Shown: piece by piece, positions 8,267 through 18,826 of the stretch | How positions within the stretch are numbered: position 1 is the first letter of the stretch | Layout: the number at the start of each line of letters is the position of its first letter | From: Perkinsus olseni | Taxonomy: Eukaryota; Perkinsozoa; Perkinsida | Reading direction: 5' to 3' | Assembly: GCA_013115125.1 (NCBI GenBank) | Contig: JABANN010000555.1 | Location: 1-21,537 of the forward strand | DNA: 21,537 bases | Program-made: the position numbers and the translations under genes | The notes under the pieces: model-generated | What the model was told of the DNA's origin: nothing | The model's database searches: none | The model's input: the letters and a program-made list of their open reading frames with translations, nothing else

Positions 8267-10880
8267 TCAGTCAACTGGAGAGATGCCGCTGCCGGCGCCG
8301 CTGTGACGCCGTCGTCTATTCCTTCTTAGACGCCCAATCAATGGCAAGCAGCACTTACTCCTGCACAGTATCCAAAAGACAAGGGGAATCAGTATTACAA
8401 TAAACAGGACGAGCTGCTGCCATGGCTGCCAGCCGGTGGCTAAGTAAGAATCTTTGGGAATGCCGTACTGGTGGAGACGTGGCTCGAGGTGAAAGGAAGT
8501 TGAGTATGCAACATGCTGGTACAATCGAGAAGCGGAGTAGTCGTTAAATCCTTCGGACTGCGGTCCCGTTGTATAGCAAGAATTGGAGGACAGCAACCGG
8601 CACAGACCAGAATCTTCATTCCAACTTGCCCACCCCTGACCATCTTTCTCGTCGTTGATGGACGCTAGTTGAAGACACTGATTGAGCGTGAGAGGCCCTC
8701 GTTCTAGTAAAGGAGGATGGCTGGTGCTGCAGGATGATGACGACGACCGATCCTTCCAGTCAGCCTCGATGCTTCTGTCCTCTTCCCGCTCCACCTCGTC
8801 ACACTCGAAGTCGTCGTAAATGCTTCCGTCGCTACCCCGACACACGCGGTAACTGAGCTGAGACATCGGGATCGACCAACTGAATTCTTGCGTACCTTTT
8901 CGAGGCGCGGAGACCGAGCGATCCTGGCTCGGAGACATCCTCGAAAGTGAATGATATTTGACATACGCCGGTACGAGTATCGGCATGGGATGGTATTATG
9001 GGCGGCTTAGCTCGAGATCTCAACGGCTCGAACTGGTATCTAAGGTTGACCCTGGCAAAACTCGGAAGTCAAAGATTCCCACTTCATATCATAGAATCCC
9101 ATCTCGACTGGCGGTATATAGTCGGCCGTCGCGGCAGCAGAAGGTTCGATGTCGACCAAAGGCGATGCTGTCTGAGTAACGAAAGGAGTGGTATGAGTAA
9201 ATTCAGCCGAAAATTCCAATCCAGTAGTTGATTAGTCCCCAAACTTCAACCAGCAGCATCGACAGCCGTCGGGTTCGAATATTTAAGTCTAATCGTCTGT
9301 GTAGAAGTCCCCATAGTGGAAGGAAGGCCCGCTGGAGACACGGACTCACATCAGAAGGTCGAGGTGCCCAACAGTCGTCGGCGAAGAGCTCGAAGCGCCG
9401 TTGCCGCCACCGATGGAGGTACTCGGGGACGTAATGGTCGATAACAACAACTCTGTAACAGAAGACACCAACAGTCCCTCAACAGCCGCTGGAGAGTCCC
9501 CCCCCCACTCGTTAGGATCATTGACGTCCTGATGGAACATCGTATGGGTACAGGAGGTGGCGCAATCACACTGAGGCTCCATGAACCGAACCGGCATGTC
9601 GACTCTTTCCCAACTGAAGAGGAAGACAGTGATGAAGGTTAACTCGGCAGGATTCCCTACGACAAAGGCATGAGCCAGGCGCCAATACCAACGTCTTCGT
9701 GAATCCAGGACCTCAGGGGAACCGGCGGGTCGGAAAGATACTTCGCCAGTTTGTACGACAACATATAACCAGCACCTGATAAATGCCGACCTCTTCTGTG
9801 AAGGTTCATGTCATAAAGATACCTTTTGCATGCCACGGGTATTTTTCTATTCCGGTCAACTCAGCGAACTCACCATCGTACCTGATGATCACGAAATTAG
9901 CAGCAGCTACCAGACTGAGGAAGGCGTCCGACCATTTATTGTCCTTGTCTCGAGGGTTCCAAACGACGTTGGTGGTCTCGAAGGCTCCTGCGTAGATCGC
10001 CCGGCCTTTCTCCCACAGGTTGTGAGAGTCGATGAAGTGAAGAAGACGGTCCACGTGGACGTAAGAGTCGGTATCGGCCTTCAGAAGGAGCTTGAACCTG
10101 AGTGTAGGGGTGATGGCCCGGCAGGAGTAGGGGGAATTATGGTACGAATTGGTTCGGTGCACGATCTCGTGGATGGATAGTCTGGTCTTGGTGGCGAGAT
10201 TCCGATAATAGTCGTTGAAGTCGGGAGGCAGAGTGATGATATCATCTGAGGGGTAGTGGTAGGAGTAGAGGTTGGTGATGTTGTGGTACTACTACTACCG
10301 AATTGCTTCATCTCGGCCATTGCTGTATCTCTGGTGGAATTATCGGGGTAATGAGCACCAACGGTAAATACTAATTTGATGGTACGTAGTCCGGCACGGT
10401 TATTCTGAAGTGGATGATGATTTGGGCGATTGTTGGTATTATACTATTACCTGCTCATGACCCCTCAACTGACGAGCCCATCCATCTCGAACAGCACATC
10501 TTCGAGAGAACTCCGTAATATGGCTCGGTATCACTATCACCAAATCCCAATCGTATATTCGGCCTTCTCCCTCCCCCTCTGCACTCTGATGGTTATTATC
10601 GGACATGATGAGGGTCACCTCAAAGCCCCTCCTACTAAGTGCTTCCTCCCACCACGCCAACACAACCCAAACAAATTCAGCAAGGAACAGTCTGACCTCG
10701 AGAAAATTTCCAAGCTCCAGCTAGGTATCTTCAGATGGTATCATTGTCAAGCTCCGACCTAAGATACTGCCGCCCTGGTGGAGTAGGTAATGGAACAGGA
10801 TGGAGAGTTGCAATGATAATAATGACGACGACTATAACACTCGAGTCAGCGAGCCGAGCGATGAGTTGGTACAAGACCAT
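8267..10880 (-). CDS. GT31 array unit A: GT31 domain, Cys-containing region, C-terminal TM
   Basis: A multi-exon gene. The N-terminal anchor MVLYQLIARLADSS then VIVVVIIIIATLH starts at 10880. The link to the next exon is unresolved. GT31 (Galactosyl_T) landmarks: YDWDLVIVIPSHITEFSRRC (10556-10451), LVFTVGAHYPDNSTRD (10404-10299), PPDFNDYYRNLATKTRLS (10245-10146), the DxD core KADTDSYVHVDRL (10097-9933), YDGEFAELTGIEKYPWHAKG (9881-9823), GAGYMLSYKLAKYL and EDVGIGAWL (9775-9661), then MEPQCDCATSC (from 9613). Introns are 46-53 nt. The C-terminal region has VIDHYVPEYLHRWRQRRFEL with DDCW (about 9345-9440), HADTRTGVC (about 8965-8990), RVCRGSDGSIYDDFEC (about 8815-8850), one TM (LVLFIVILIPLVFWILC) and a basic tail ending at 8267. 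It probably transfers a hexose in the Golgi; the specificity is unknown. Confidence 0.8.
9035..9052 (-). repeat. Dispersed motif, copy 5 (inverted)
   Basis: GGTATCTAAGGTTGACCC on the + strand, in unit A. On the gene strand it begins GTCAACC directly after the coding-like segment ending in SEFCQ, at a possible intron start. Confidence 0.6.
10226..10556 (-). repeat. Near-identical block shared by units A and C (unit A copy)
   Basis: It matches 17671-17998 with only a few small differences, through two exons and both introns (10246-10298 and 10405-10450). Sequence on either side is unrelated or clearly diverged. The part from about 10245 also matches 21423-21537 of unit D. Confidence 0.9.
10751..10767 (+). 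repeat. Dispersed motif, copy 6
   Basis: GCTCCGACCTAAGATAC. On the unit A strand it reads GTATCTTAGGTCGG right after the N-terminal anchor exon, where a 5' splice site is expected. Confidence 0.7.
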
Positions 10881-11240
10881 CGAAGGGGACTGCGAGAATA
10901 TATTTTGTCTTAGTTTTAACTACAGTAGCAGGGACGAGGCCAGCAGCCACTTTAGAACCATCGCAGACGGACCTCCTTAGATTGGGGGAGAGTAATTTTC
11001 GCGTACGAGCGAGAGGACGGGGACGGCTATCCCCAACCGAGGGGATAGGAAAATCCACAAGATAGTATAAGTGAGATCAGCAGCAGCAGAATGGTCGAAG
11101 ACACGACGACCATTGAAGCTGCGAAGTGACGGAGGAGTGGTAGTAGCATCATCATGAGGTGTACTATACAGGACAAACAGCATACGACAGCAAATAAGAC
11201 AAGCTTCAACCTAAGATTCCACCAGTGATGGTCATCATCA
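10881..11240. other. Spacer between units B and A
   Basis: 360 bp separate the unit B stop from the unit A start. It presumably holds the 3'UTR of B and the promoter of A. CGCAG at the end of a pyrimidine-rich run lies 9 nt before the unit A ATG (minus strand) and could be a splice acceptor. One motif copy sits at 11203-11220. On the minus strand a hydrophobic frame is open here, but it is not supported as a gene. Confidence 0.5.
11203..11220 (+). repeat. Dispersed motif, copy 7
   Basis: GCTTCAACCTAAGATTCC in the spacer between units B and A, 20 bp past the unit B stop. Confidence 0.65.
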
Positions 11241-14200
11241 TCATTCTCGTCGATCCCGAGCCACACGACCGCCCCTCTTCAGCAACCACCGCCGCAGCAG
11301 GAAGAGGCCACCACCAACACACACAAGGATACAAATCAGTGGCGGGGTGATGAGCCATCGCCAACCCTCGATGATACCATCTGGGCCGTCCCCACTGATC
11401 GTCGACCGTGACGACGCCAGGCGACCCACCTGTACGACAGGCTTCCTTCTAGAGAGCGACCAGGGCGATTTCATAGGCTTTAGATGGTCGGTGGAAGGCC
11501 GGTACACTTGAACCTCCTCGCCGAAGGAAATGGCAGATGGCGGATACCTTGCGCTGTAGCAACCCGTAGCGTTGTATACAGTACACTGACCGATAGGACC
11601 AGGGTTGAAGGGAGAGGGTGATGATGACGACCATGCAATTAGAAGTCCCTGGGTCGACCTAATATAACCCGATTCCGATTCTGGATCGCCCGAGAGAATT
11701 CGGGATTCCTGTATAGCAGGGCCGTTTTCGGACTCCTCCGATTGGGTGTAAAATCTACCGAGCTCCTCACACTCGGCCAGCGGGATGAGGTCCCGGACGA
11801 GAATGGGCCGAGCGCAGGCGCTGGGGGAGGCCTCGGGTAACCTCTTCCAGTCCTCTTGAAGCTGCAGAGATGCTTCCATCGAGGCCGCCTGCAGAGGCTG
11901 ATTCCGGTTGTCTTCGTTGGTCGACGGTATGCTCAGGAGGGAGGACGCGGTGCATTCGAACTCATCGTACTCGTTGCCGTCGCTTCCACGACAGACCACA
12001 AATCTGACATGGACACACACTTCCGTCCCCTGCATTATTGTTGGGTAGCCCGGTAGCTACTCATAGGAGTACAAAGGATTGCACTGTAGAGATCTAGTCC
12101 TCTCTGGGGTAATGTTACATCTCGTCACCGAAACTTGTGATTCTCTAGTACCGGGCATAGCCATAGCGGAAAGGAGCAAGCTGAAGATGGCTGAGGAAGA
12201 CTCAGCCATCTTCAGAACTACTGAGGCCTACGCTGGCTTGCGATGGCAGTAGACAAGAGAAGTCCAAAAGTGCCACTCTCATCCGGCTATTCGTCGCCTA
12301 GTGTCCCTAGTGGGCTCGAAAGACTACTGAAAACATCAACCCTCACCACCCACCTCTGTTTTCTGCTACTTCCAACCTCGCCGTCATCACGTTCTTCACG
12401 ACGACTAGCCGCCCTCAATCGTCCCGCGGCCGGCGAAGGGCTCGGGGATTCACTGCGGCCGTATTCTCGCTTATCATTATCTCGCTCCCACTGGAATGTC
12501 AATTGGCACACCCCGGATCTGGTGTCACTGTGGTCGGGTAGGATGGGGTAACCGTACGCTCCCAACGGATGGAAACGGTACCTGCCACCGCCACCGCCCC
12601 TTCAACCACCAGAGAGACTTCCCTCGGCTTACGTGTAGCCCATCATGCCGGTGGTGAAGGCGGAGTTGTGACTATCATCAACCTCGATGATGTCCCTCGG
12701 GAGATGACCAACGCCGTCGGCGACCGAGGCCCAGCAGGCGTCGCCGATGAGTTCATACCGTCGCTGTCGCCAACGCTGGAGATACTCTGGGACGTAGTGA
12801 TCTATCACCACTGGTCTGAGGTGGGACGAAGGAAGATAGACGAATCGTCCTTGTTTTGGTAATGGGATTGGGAACGATTGGTGTGGTATTGAAAGATTCG
12901 AAAAAATGCGGGACCGGAAAAAGCGTCGCGGCGGATGCGCAGAATTTTCGGCGTGAAAATTTCAGAAAATCTGAATATTTTTCCATAGTGTATCAATGGA
13001 AAAACCAGGTTTTTGATGAGAACGGAAATGAAACTTTCGAGCGCACTGGTGCCGTCGGAAGATACCTACTCCTTGCGTAAGATCTCATCGTCCTCGTCTT
13101 GGTAAAACGTATCCTCATCACAGGTCGCACCACAGCCGCACTCAGGCGTCATGAAGGATATCGGCATCGAGACACGACGGTGACTGAAGGAGGAGGAAGA
13201 GGAGGAGGAGGAGGAGGAGGAGGAGGAGGAGGAGGAGAGGGATAGCAGAGAGGACGCAACCTCGGAGACGTACTCAATGGCCATCAACCACGACCCCACA
13301 CCGACATCCTCGTGAGTCCACCGACGAAGTGGCAAAGGCGGGTCAGCCAGGTACTTGGCGAGGTCGTAGGATACGATGTACCCGGCCCCTAGCGGAGATG
13401 ATAATACCTCTACTGATGCTGATGGTGATGATAATCTCACCCTTCGCGTTGTAGGGGTAGTGCTCGAGGCCCGTCATCTGTTTGAAGTCACCATCCCACC
13501 TGGACGGGCAATGACGATGACGATGAGGGGAAGGAGTGGTATACCATTTTGAGCCCTTTTCCTCTGGTCGCCATTCGACGACGTCCGTCCGGAAGGCCCC
13601 ACCATATACCCGACGATCGTTCCACATTCCCTCCTTCTCGATGAACTTGAGCAGCCTGAGGGCACATCATGACGAGAGGGGAGGGAAGGACCTCTCTCAC
13701 CTTTCTAAGTGGACAAAGCTGTCGGTGTCGGTCTTGAGCAGGAGTCGGAACCTGATCCAAGGCAAGACATCAGCGGCATGGCAGACAGCAGTTTCGACCA
13801 ACTTTCCGATGTTGTGCACAGCATCACGCATTGACAACCGCGTCTTTGTGGCCAGTGAGCGGTACTCGTCTACAAACTCTGATGAGAGAACGTGTATGTC
13901 ACCTGAGGAGGAGGAGGTGAGAGCGTGATGAAGGTGGGTGACCGGCTTACCAAATTGCCGCTGCTCTGCCTCCGCCATGGCCCGCGTTCGATCGTCAGGG
14001 GCGTGGGCTCCCACGATGAATACCAACTTTACTGTTCTTTTGCCCGATCGATTGCCCTGCGGAGAACACGCTTCGACCTAAGATACTAATTGCAGTGAGA
14101 ACTAACCTGTTCATGACCTCTGAGCTGACGCGCCCAGCTGTCGCGGACGGCACATCGACGAGAGAACTCCGTTATGTGGGTCGGGACGACAATCACCAGA

Positions 14201-14611
14201 TCCCAGTCGAAGTGCTCGTCCGGTGGGTAGGTGGGCTCAAGGTTGGGCAAAACGACCTAGACGAAACGATACTTATCACGACCGCGAAGCGGACCTTGGC
14301 AGCTTTCTCACCTGAGGTTCGCTAGCACTATCATCTGCATGGGTCAACGTAAGATTCCCCTGACCTACGACCTGTCTTCGACTACCATCGTACAGCGGCT
14401 GCGACACCGGTACTGATGCCGAGGGATGATGACTCGGCGAGTCGGCAGGAGGGATGGGGAGGACCTCAGCGGCCGAGGCCTCCGTTGACAGGGCAAGAAG
14501 GGAGGCCAGAAGCATATATATAAGCAGCCCAGACCGACCCCTGCCGGTTCGGTGAGTATGAGTGCCTTCCGAACTCCTGTCTATCGCAGCTGTTTCTGAT
14601 GTAGATTTCAT
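11241..14611 (-). CDS. GT31 array unit B: GT31 domain, Cys-containing region, C-terminal TM
   Basis: Start at 14611, or at the second ATG at 14515, which gives a clean signal peptide MLLASLLALSTEASA then AEV. GT31 landmarks: WDLVIVVPTHITEFSRRC (about 14200-14110), VKLVFIVGAHAPDDRTR, SEFVDEYRSLATKTRLS, KTDTDSFVHLER (DxD, about 13710), VYGGAFRT, MTGLEHYPYNAKG, GAGYIVSYDLAKYLADPP and EDVGVGSWL (about 13290), then ISFMTPECGCGATC. The intron before HRRVSMP carries a (TCC)n tract. The extension continues with VIDHYVPEYLQRWRQRRYEL (about 12715-12815), HSDTRSGVCQLTF (about 12510), VCRGSDGNEYDEFEC (about 11955-12000), QCTVYNATGC, a TM (LITPPLICILVCVGGGLFLL) and a short Arg-rich tail. A lumenal stretch of about 25 residues near 11640-11700 is absent from unit D and contains a motif copy. 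The predicted topology is type I, unlike ordinary type II GT31 enzymes. Confidence 0.82.
11651..11669 (+). repeat. Dispersed motif, copy 8 (degenerate)
   Basis: GGGTCGACCTAATATAACC, within the unit B lumenal stretch that is extra relative to unit D. It is either an in-frame coding insertion or a very small unspliced interruption. Confidence 0.45.
12181..12215. repeat. Perfect 15-bp hairpin in a unit B intron
   Basis: 12181-12195 is the exact reverse complement of 12201-12215 around a 5-nt loop. It lies in the long intron between the DTRSGVC and VCRGSDG exons. The same intron in unit C carries a tRNA-like sequence instead. Confidence 0.8.
13187..13240. repeat. (GGA)n microsatellite serving as a polypyrimidine tract
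   Basis: On the unit B strand this is a (TCC)n run just upstream of the TTCAG acceptor before HRRVSMPISF. It thus lengthens the pyrimidine tract of that intron. Confidence 0.8.
14070..14087 (+). repeat. Dispersed motif, copy 9
   Basis: GCTTCGACCTAAGATACT in the unit B intron after RQLRGHEQ. The matching introns of units A and C (10405-10450 and 17847-17892) lack it. Confidence 0.7.
14341..14359 (+). repeat. Dispersed motif, copy 10
   Basis: GGGTCAACGTAAGATTCCC near the 3' end of the N-terminal coding region of unit B, 270 bp from copy 9 and in the same orientation. Confidence 0.55.
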
Positions 14612-14803
14612 TTTTATTTTCCCAGGCACCGAGGTGCTGGACGGGCAAACGATATAACTGAAGGAGAGCTCGACAGCCGAAGGGCAACGCGACAAGCTTG
14701 AGGCTGGCCAAGGGGACGAGGAACATACGAGAAACGACGAGGAAGAGGACAAGGGTAATGGTAATAGAAAGGCTATACAACACTCGGAGGACGCGAGGGA
14801 ATA
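14612..14803. other. Short spacer between units C and B
   Basis: 192 bp lie between the unit C stop and the most upstream candidate start of unit B, on the same strand. This must hold both the 3' end of C and the 5' control of B. No motif copy or element is seen. Confidence 0.5.
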
Positions 14804-15283
14804 TCAAACACTGAAGTTGGAATTGATGGGGTGGTAGTCCCGGAAGAGCTTGCACACAAGCTTCCTCAGCGCGAATCTTTTCGACCCTGGTCGACCGCCT
14901 TGAGTGAAGGAGTCGGTCCGACTTCGTCCGCGAGGAATAGGGAGAGGTGTGGTACTCCGATGCAGCAGAGCGGAGACCAGCTTGACAACGATGAAGACGA
15001 CCAGCACTAGTATGACCAGCCGGAAGAGGTCCTTTGAAAGTAGCCAAGCTGCTGAGAGTGCTTCGGCTGACCTGCTACCGATGACGCGCACACTACCAAC
15101 TCTTTCGGAACTCTCGAGGGCCGGTGGGGAAGGCTCCGCGCGAGTAGGCAGGAAGAACAAACCGAAATCCATCGTACTGTCTGCAGTAGCCGATTCGTCC
15201 GACAGAACCTCTGATTCACTCACAGTACGTCGATGACACTGATACTGATCATATACATAACAATCGCCCCAGAGGTCAGCGCC

Positions 15284-15328
<45 letters not shown>

Positions 15329-18180
15329 TAGTAGTAGTAGTAGAGCAGGTCGGGCGAGGGGCTCGTGCTGGGTCCACTTGAGGAGGGTATAATGGCCGGA
15401 CCATGCAAGATATTGACACTGCGGTAGAGTAACGCGCCCTCTCTTAATGACCGGAGCAGCTGTGCAGTCGCTGCCGCCTCCAAGAGGAGTCCATTGATCG
15501 AGTGGGAGGAAGTAGAGGGAAGGGAGCAGGGCGGCGGAGTTGACGTCGGCCCGGACGTCTTGATCTCCGTCAAGATCATCATCATCATTGAAGCTGCTTA
15601 CCGCAGCTGGAATAACGGAGGTCGGGTCACCGCACTCGAACTCATCATAGTCGTACCCGTCGGTGCCCCGGCAGACCATGCACCTGGTAATCAACCGTCA
15701 TCACTAGGCATTCGTGGCCAAGTGGCGGAGCTCGCTGAGTCTCGAGATAGTCAGGGCACCCGAGAGTCCCTGGTTCAAAACCCCCACCCGGCACTTTTTC
15801 TGTCAAAAATGATTTTTACCCACATCTCTCATTGTCGAGTACTTGAACGAAGGTGGCGAGTCACAGCGAATCCGTTTGGTTTGCGTCTTTGGCTGCAGAG
15901 AAATAATCCGCACGCATGCACACTCGGAATGATCAGATTGCACCCGAAATATCCCCGCTCGCTCCGCCATCATCATCAGCCCACCGGCCGCACTACCTTT
16001 CAGCGGAGGACGCGGACGAGGGAGTCCAATCGAACTGGATCCCGCAGACCCCAGATCGAGTGTCAGTGTGGTCTTCTAGGCGGGTTGAGGACTGCAGTGC
16101 AGAGCTGGCGAAGGACGGCGCCAACTGCAGGGGCGTGAGGGCGTACCTGGGCTCTTGTGAGAGCGATGACCGCACCGCGAGCCTTACTCGTTCTGGAGAT
16201 CTTCCCCACCCAGCCACATGGGAGCGTAGCACTTCCTATTCACGGGAATAATCCCGTCTTCAGGATGACTCTGGTCATCCACAAAAGCATGACCGATCGG
16301 GGAGGGAGGATCCTGCCAAGGGGCGTTGTGAGAACGCCATGATGCCGGTTTTGTGGTACCGTTAGCACGGCCGCGGCAGAGCGCTGGGGGGACCAACAAT
16401 CGTCACCGAAGAGCTCCATTCGCCTCTGACGTATCCGGTGTAAGTAGGGGGGAACGTAGTGGTCAATGACGAGATGGCGGCCACCGCTGAAGACCAGCAG
16501 CGATGAGAGCGTGAACAAGGGAAGAGGAATCAGATCGAGTAGATGGCGGAAACGGTGAGAGGCAGCTGAGTCTGGGATAACAACCTACAGGTCGTTGATT
16601 TTGTCCACGCATTCCAAGGCACATTCACACTCGGGGGCAGCGAAGCCGACTGGCATGTCGATCCGACGGTAACTAATAGCGGAAGGAGCGGTACTGGCGG
16701 TGTGTGTTAGTATTATTATTACTCAAGAGACATCAACCATGCTCCTACTCCTACATCCTCATGTGTCCATGACTTCAACTGTAATGGTGGATGGGCGAGA
16801 TACTTGGCCAAGTCGTATGATATAACATAACCACCACCTGAAGGGGGCCAATGGAGGAGGGGAGGTAATAAAAATAATATCATTACCCTGAGCATTCCAT
16901 GGATACTGTGTAAGGCCTGTCATCTGAGTAAACTTACCATCAAACCTGACCATCATCATCATCAACTGCTGTCCTCCATCACCATCATTACCATTTATGA
17001 TCTTTATTCTCAGGCTCCCACATGACTGGTGCATGGCGGAAGGAGCCAGCATAGACAGGCTCCCCATCCCACATGTGCTCCTTATCGAAGAACTCCAACA
17101 ATCTGTATCACAGCGGCTGTATCAACGCCATCACCTCCCTTCTACTACCACCTGTCAACGTGTACGTAGCTGTCAGTGTCAGCCTTGAGGACGAGGCGGA
17201 ACCTGAACCAGGCGAACGATGAAGACTGTCATGAGCAGGCTGCGATGAAGATGAAGAGAATGCCGCATGTGGAAATGAGGCCACAACGTGGTGACGCCAC
17301 AGCGGCGGTCGATGTATCATACTACAATAATAATTTGAGGTCAGTGTTGCATGTGGCATAGTGGCTTCGTTTTTGCATGTTCATTTTGGCTTCACATCCG
17401 TTACAGACTTTATATTGCAGAAATCGATCAGAGCAGACCTAGGCTTCCCTTCAGGGCAAATCAGTAGCGCCGAAATAAGCCCGACGAGATTCGGGCTTTG
17501 AATCCTGTCGGGAATATTAAAAAATTTGATGAAAAAGTCCGAATTTCGGATTCTCGTACGAAGTCCTTGGGTGATGAGAACCTCTACTACCCGCCAAGTT
17601 GATCCACCGCTTCCCGTAATGATAACCGCACCTTGGTACCGAGGGCATCATAACGATCCACGAAATCGGAAGGCAGAGTGATGATATCATCTGAGGGGTA
17701 GTGGTGAGAGGAGAGGTTGGTGTGGTACTACTACTACTACCGAATTGCTTCATCTCGGCCATTGCTGTATCTCTGGTGGAATTATCGGGGTAATGAGCAC
17801 CAACGGTAAATACTAATTTGATGGTACGTAGTCCGGCACGGTTATTCTGAAGTGGATGATGATTTGGGCGATTGTTGGTATTGTACTATTACCTGCTCAT
17901 GACCCCTCAACTGACGAGCCCATCCATCTCGAACAGCACATCTTCGAGAGAACTCCGTAATATGGCTCGGTATCACTATCACCAAATCCCAATCGTATGC
18001 TTCCTGCTGCTGCTGATCGTCCTGGACATCATAACCCTCAGAGATGACACTCCCATGCAGGGCGGCGGCGGGCGGCTGCTGTTGTTGATGGTCCTCAGCA
18101 GCCCGACTCAACCCGAGGTAGTCAGCAAGGAGTAATAGAAACAGCAAGAGCCGATAATAACAGGAAGGACCACGGCCCAT
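14804..18180 (-). CDS. GT31 array unit C: best-resolved GT31-Cys-TM gene
   Basis: Start at 18180: signal sequence MGRGPSCYYRLLLFLLLLAD, with a longer in-frame ATG at 18270. Exons in phase: 18180-17893, 17846-17741, 17690-17591, 17202-17152, 17102-16992, 16945-16887, 16837-16723, 16672-16589, then 16486 onward; the last exon is 15683-14804. Small introns are 46-50 nt; larger ones are 388, 102 and 313 nt. GT31 motifs: RRCAVRDGWARQL, LVFTVGAHYPDNSTRD, KADTDSYVHVDRLLEFFD, YAGSF, MTGLTQYPWNAQG, GGYVISYDLAKYL, EDVGVGAWL. The extension has APECECALEC, VIDHYVPPYLHRIRQRRMEL with GDDCW, HTDTRSGVCGIQFDW, MVCRGTDGYDYDEFEC, a Gln-rich run, GDCYVYDQYQC, a TM (LFRLVILVLVVFIVVKLVSA) and a long basic tail. 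Exons linking GDDCW to DTRSGVC are not fully resolved. All key GT31 residues are present, so it looks functional. Confidence 0.85.
15287..15345. repeat. (CTG)n/(TAG)n tract in the unit C coding region
   Basis: On the gene strand this gives a Leu run followed by a Gln-rich run with a few Lys in the lumenal part of the last exon. The other units have no such run, so it is a recent expansion in a tolerant loop. Confidence 0.75.
15708..15798 (+). ncRNA. tRNA-like (Ser/Leu type) remnant or SINE head
   Basis: An A box-like TGGCCAAGTGGC at 15715 and a B box-like GGTTCAAAACC at 15772 are about 57 nt apart, the spacing of a class II tRNA. TTTTT follows at 15794. The acceptor ends do not pair and the T-stem is poor, so this is not an intact tRNA. 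It lies antisense in the 313-nt intron (15684-15996) of unit C. Confidence 0.35.
16677..17056 (-). repeat. 380-bp block shared by units C and D (unit C copy)
   Basis: It pairs with 20351-20730, also 380 bp, with scattered substitutions and small microsatellite length changes. It spans the exons from YAGSF to EDVGVGAWL and three introns. The DxD exon just upstream is clearly diverged between the two genes. Confidence 0.9.
17477..17498. repeat. 8-bp perfect hairpin in a long unit C intron
   Basis: AAGCCCGA and TCGGGCTT flank a 6-nt loop inside the 388-nt intron that is only 48 nt in unit A. It is part of the sequence added to that intron. Confidence 0.6.
17671..17998 (-). repeat. Near-identical block shared by units A and C (unit C copy)
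   Basis: Partner of 10226-10556. The one substitution seen in the first intron is T/C near 17884. Upstream the two genes have different signal sequences, so the exchange boundary falls just before the YDWDLVIV codons. Confidence 0.9.
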
Positions 18181-18826
18181 TGAAAATGATAAGGAACGAA
18201 GGAGGAACTGAGAAAGGGAACCACCTAAGCCACGCTCGATGCCGCCCTCTGCAATTCCCAACAAGGGCATAACCCGTTAAAGAACTCCCTATGCTTGGCT
18301 AAATGAAGACACATACCAAAATACCCGACCAAGAAGGAAGGTCTACTAGGAACAGAGAGCTACAGCTGTCCGCCCTCTCGACGAACAAGACACGACACAA
18401 CACAGGCGTGAGGTAGAGACACTGTACTAGTCGGTGACGACCATTGGGAGGGTACACCCAAAGATGGCCGTCACAGGCGATGGCACTAACACAGAGTGAG
18501 CACCCGACGACGACGACCATCATCAGAAAGAAGGAGGAAAATGCATATTATGGCTGTGGCGGTGATGGTGAGGGATGATACCCCATTGCGATGATGAGTA
18601 GTAGTTGTAGTAGTACGAATACGTAGAAATGCATTAAGGTCAGGAAAGTAGCACAAAACTTCAGCACAATATTCGACGGTAATGAAGGCGTGACGATCAT
18701 CACCGGAATAACTATGTTACAGAGAAACAGCGAAGGCGTTGGCGAATTCACAGATCCACCAATACCGTAATAAAATGATCATCATCATGATGTCTGTCCT
18801 TACGACTACTAGCATACAAATCCTGT
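18181..18826. other. Spacer between units D and C
   Basis: 646 bp, the longest gap in the array. Open frames on the minus strand here (around 18299-18523 and 18548-18751) are hydrophobic and low-complexity and have no paralogue beside the other units. CTCAG after a pyrimidine-rich run near 18206-18210 (minus) could be an acceptor for unit C. No motif copy is found. Confidence 0.45.

Noticed and set aside
12203-12211. AGCCATCTT in the hairpin arm as a piece of a dinoflagellate/Perkinsus-type splice leader
   Set aside because: Only nine bases agree with the leader as I remember it. There is no donor site or Sm-like context.
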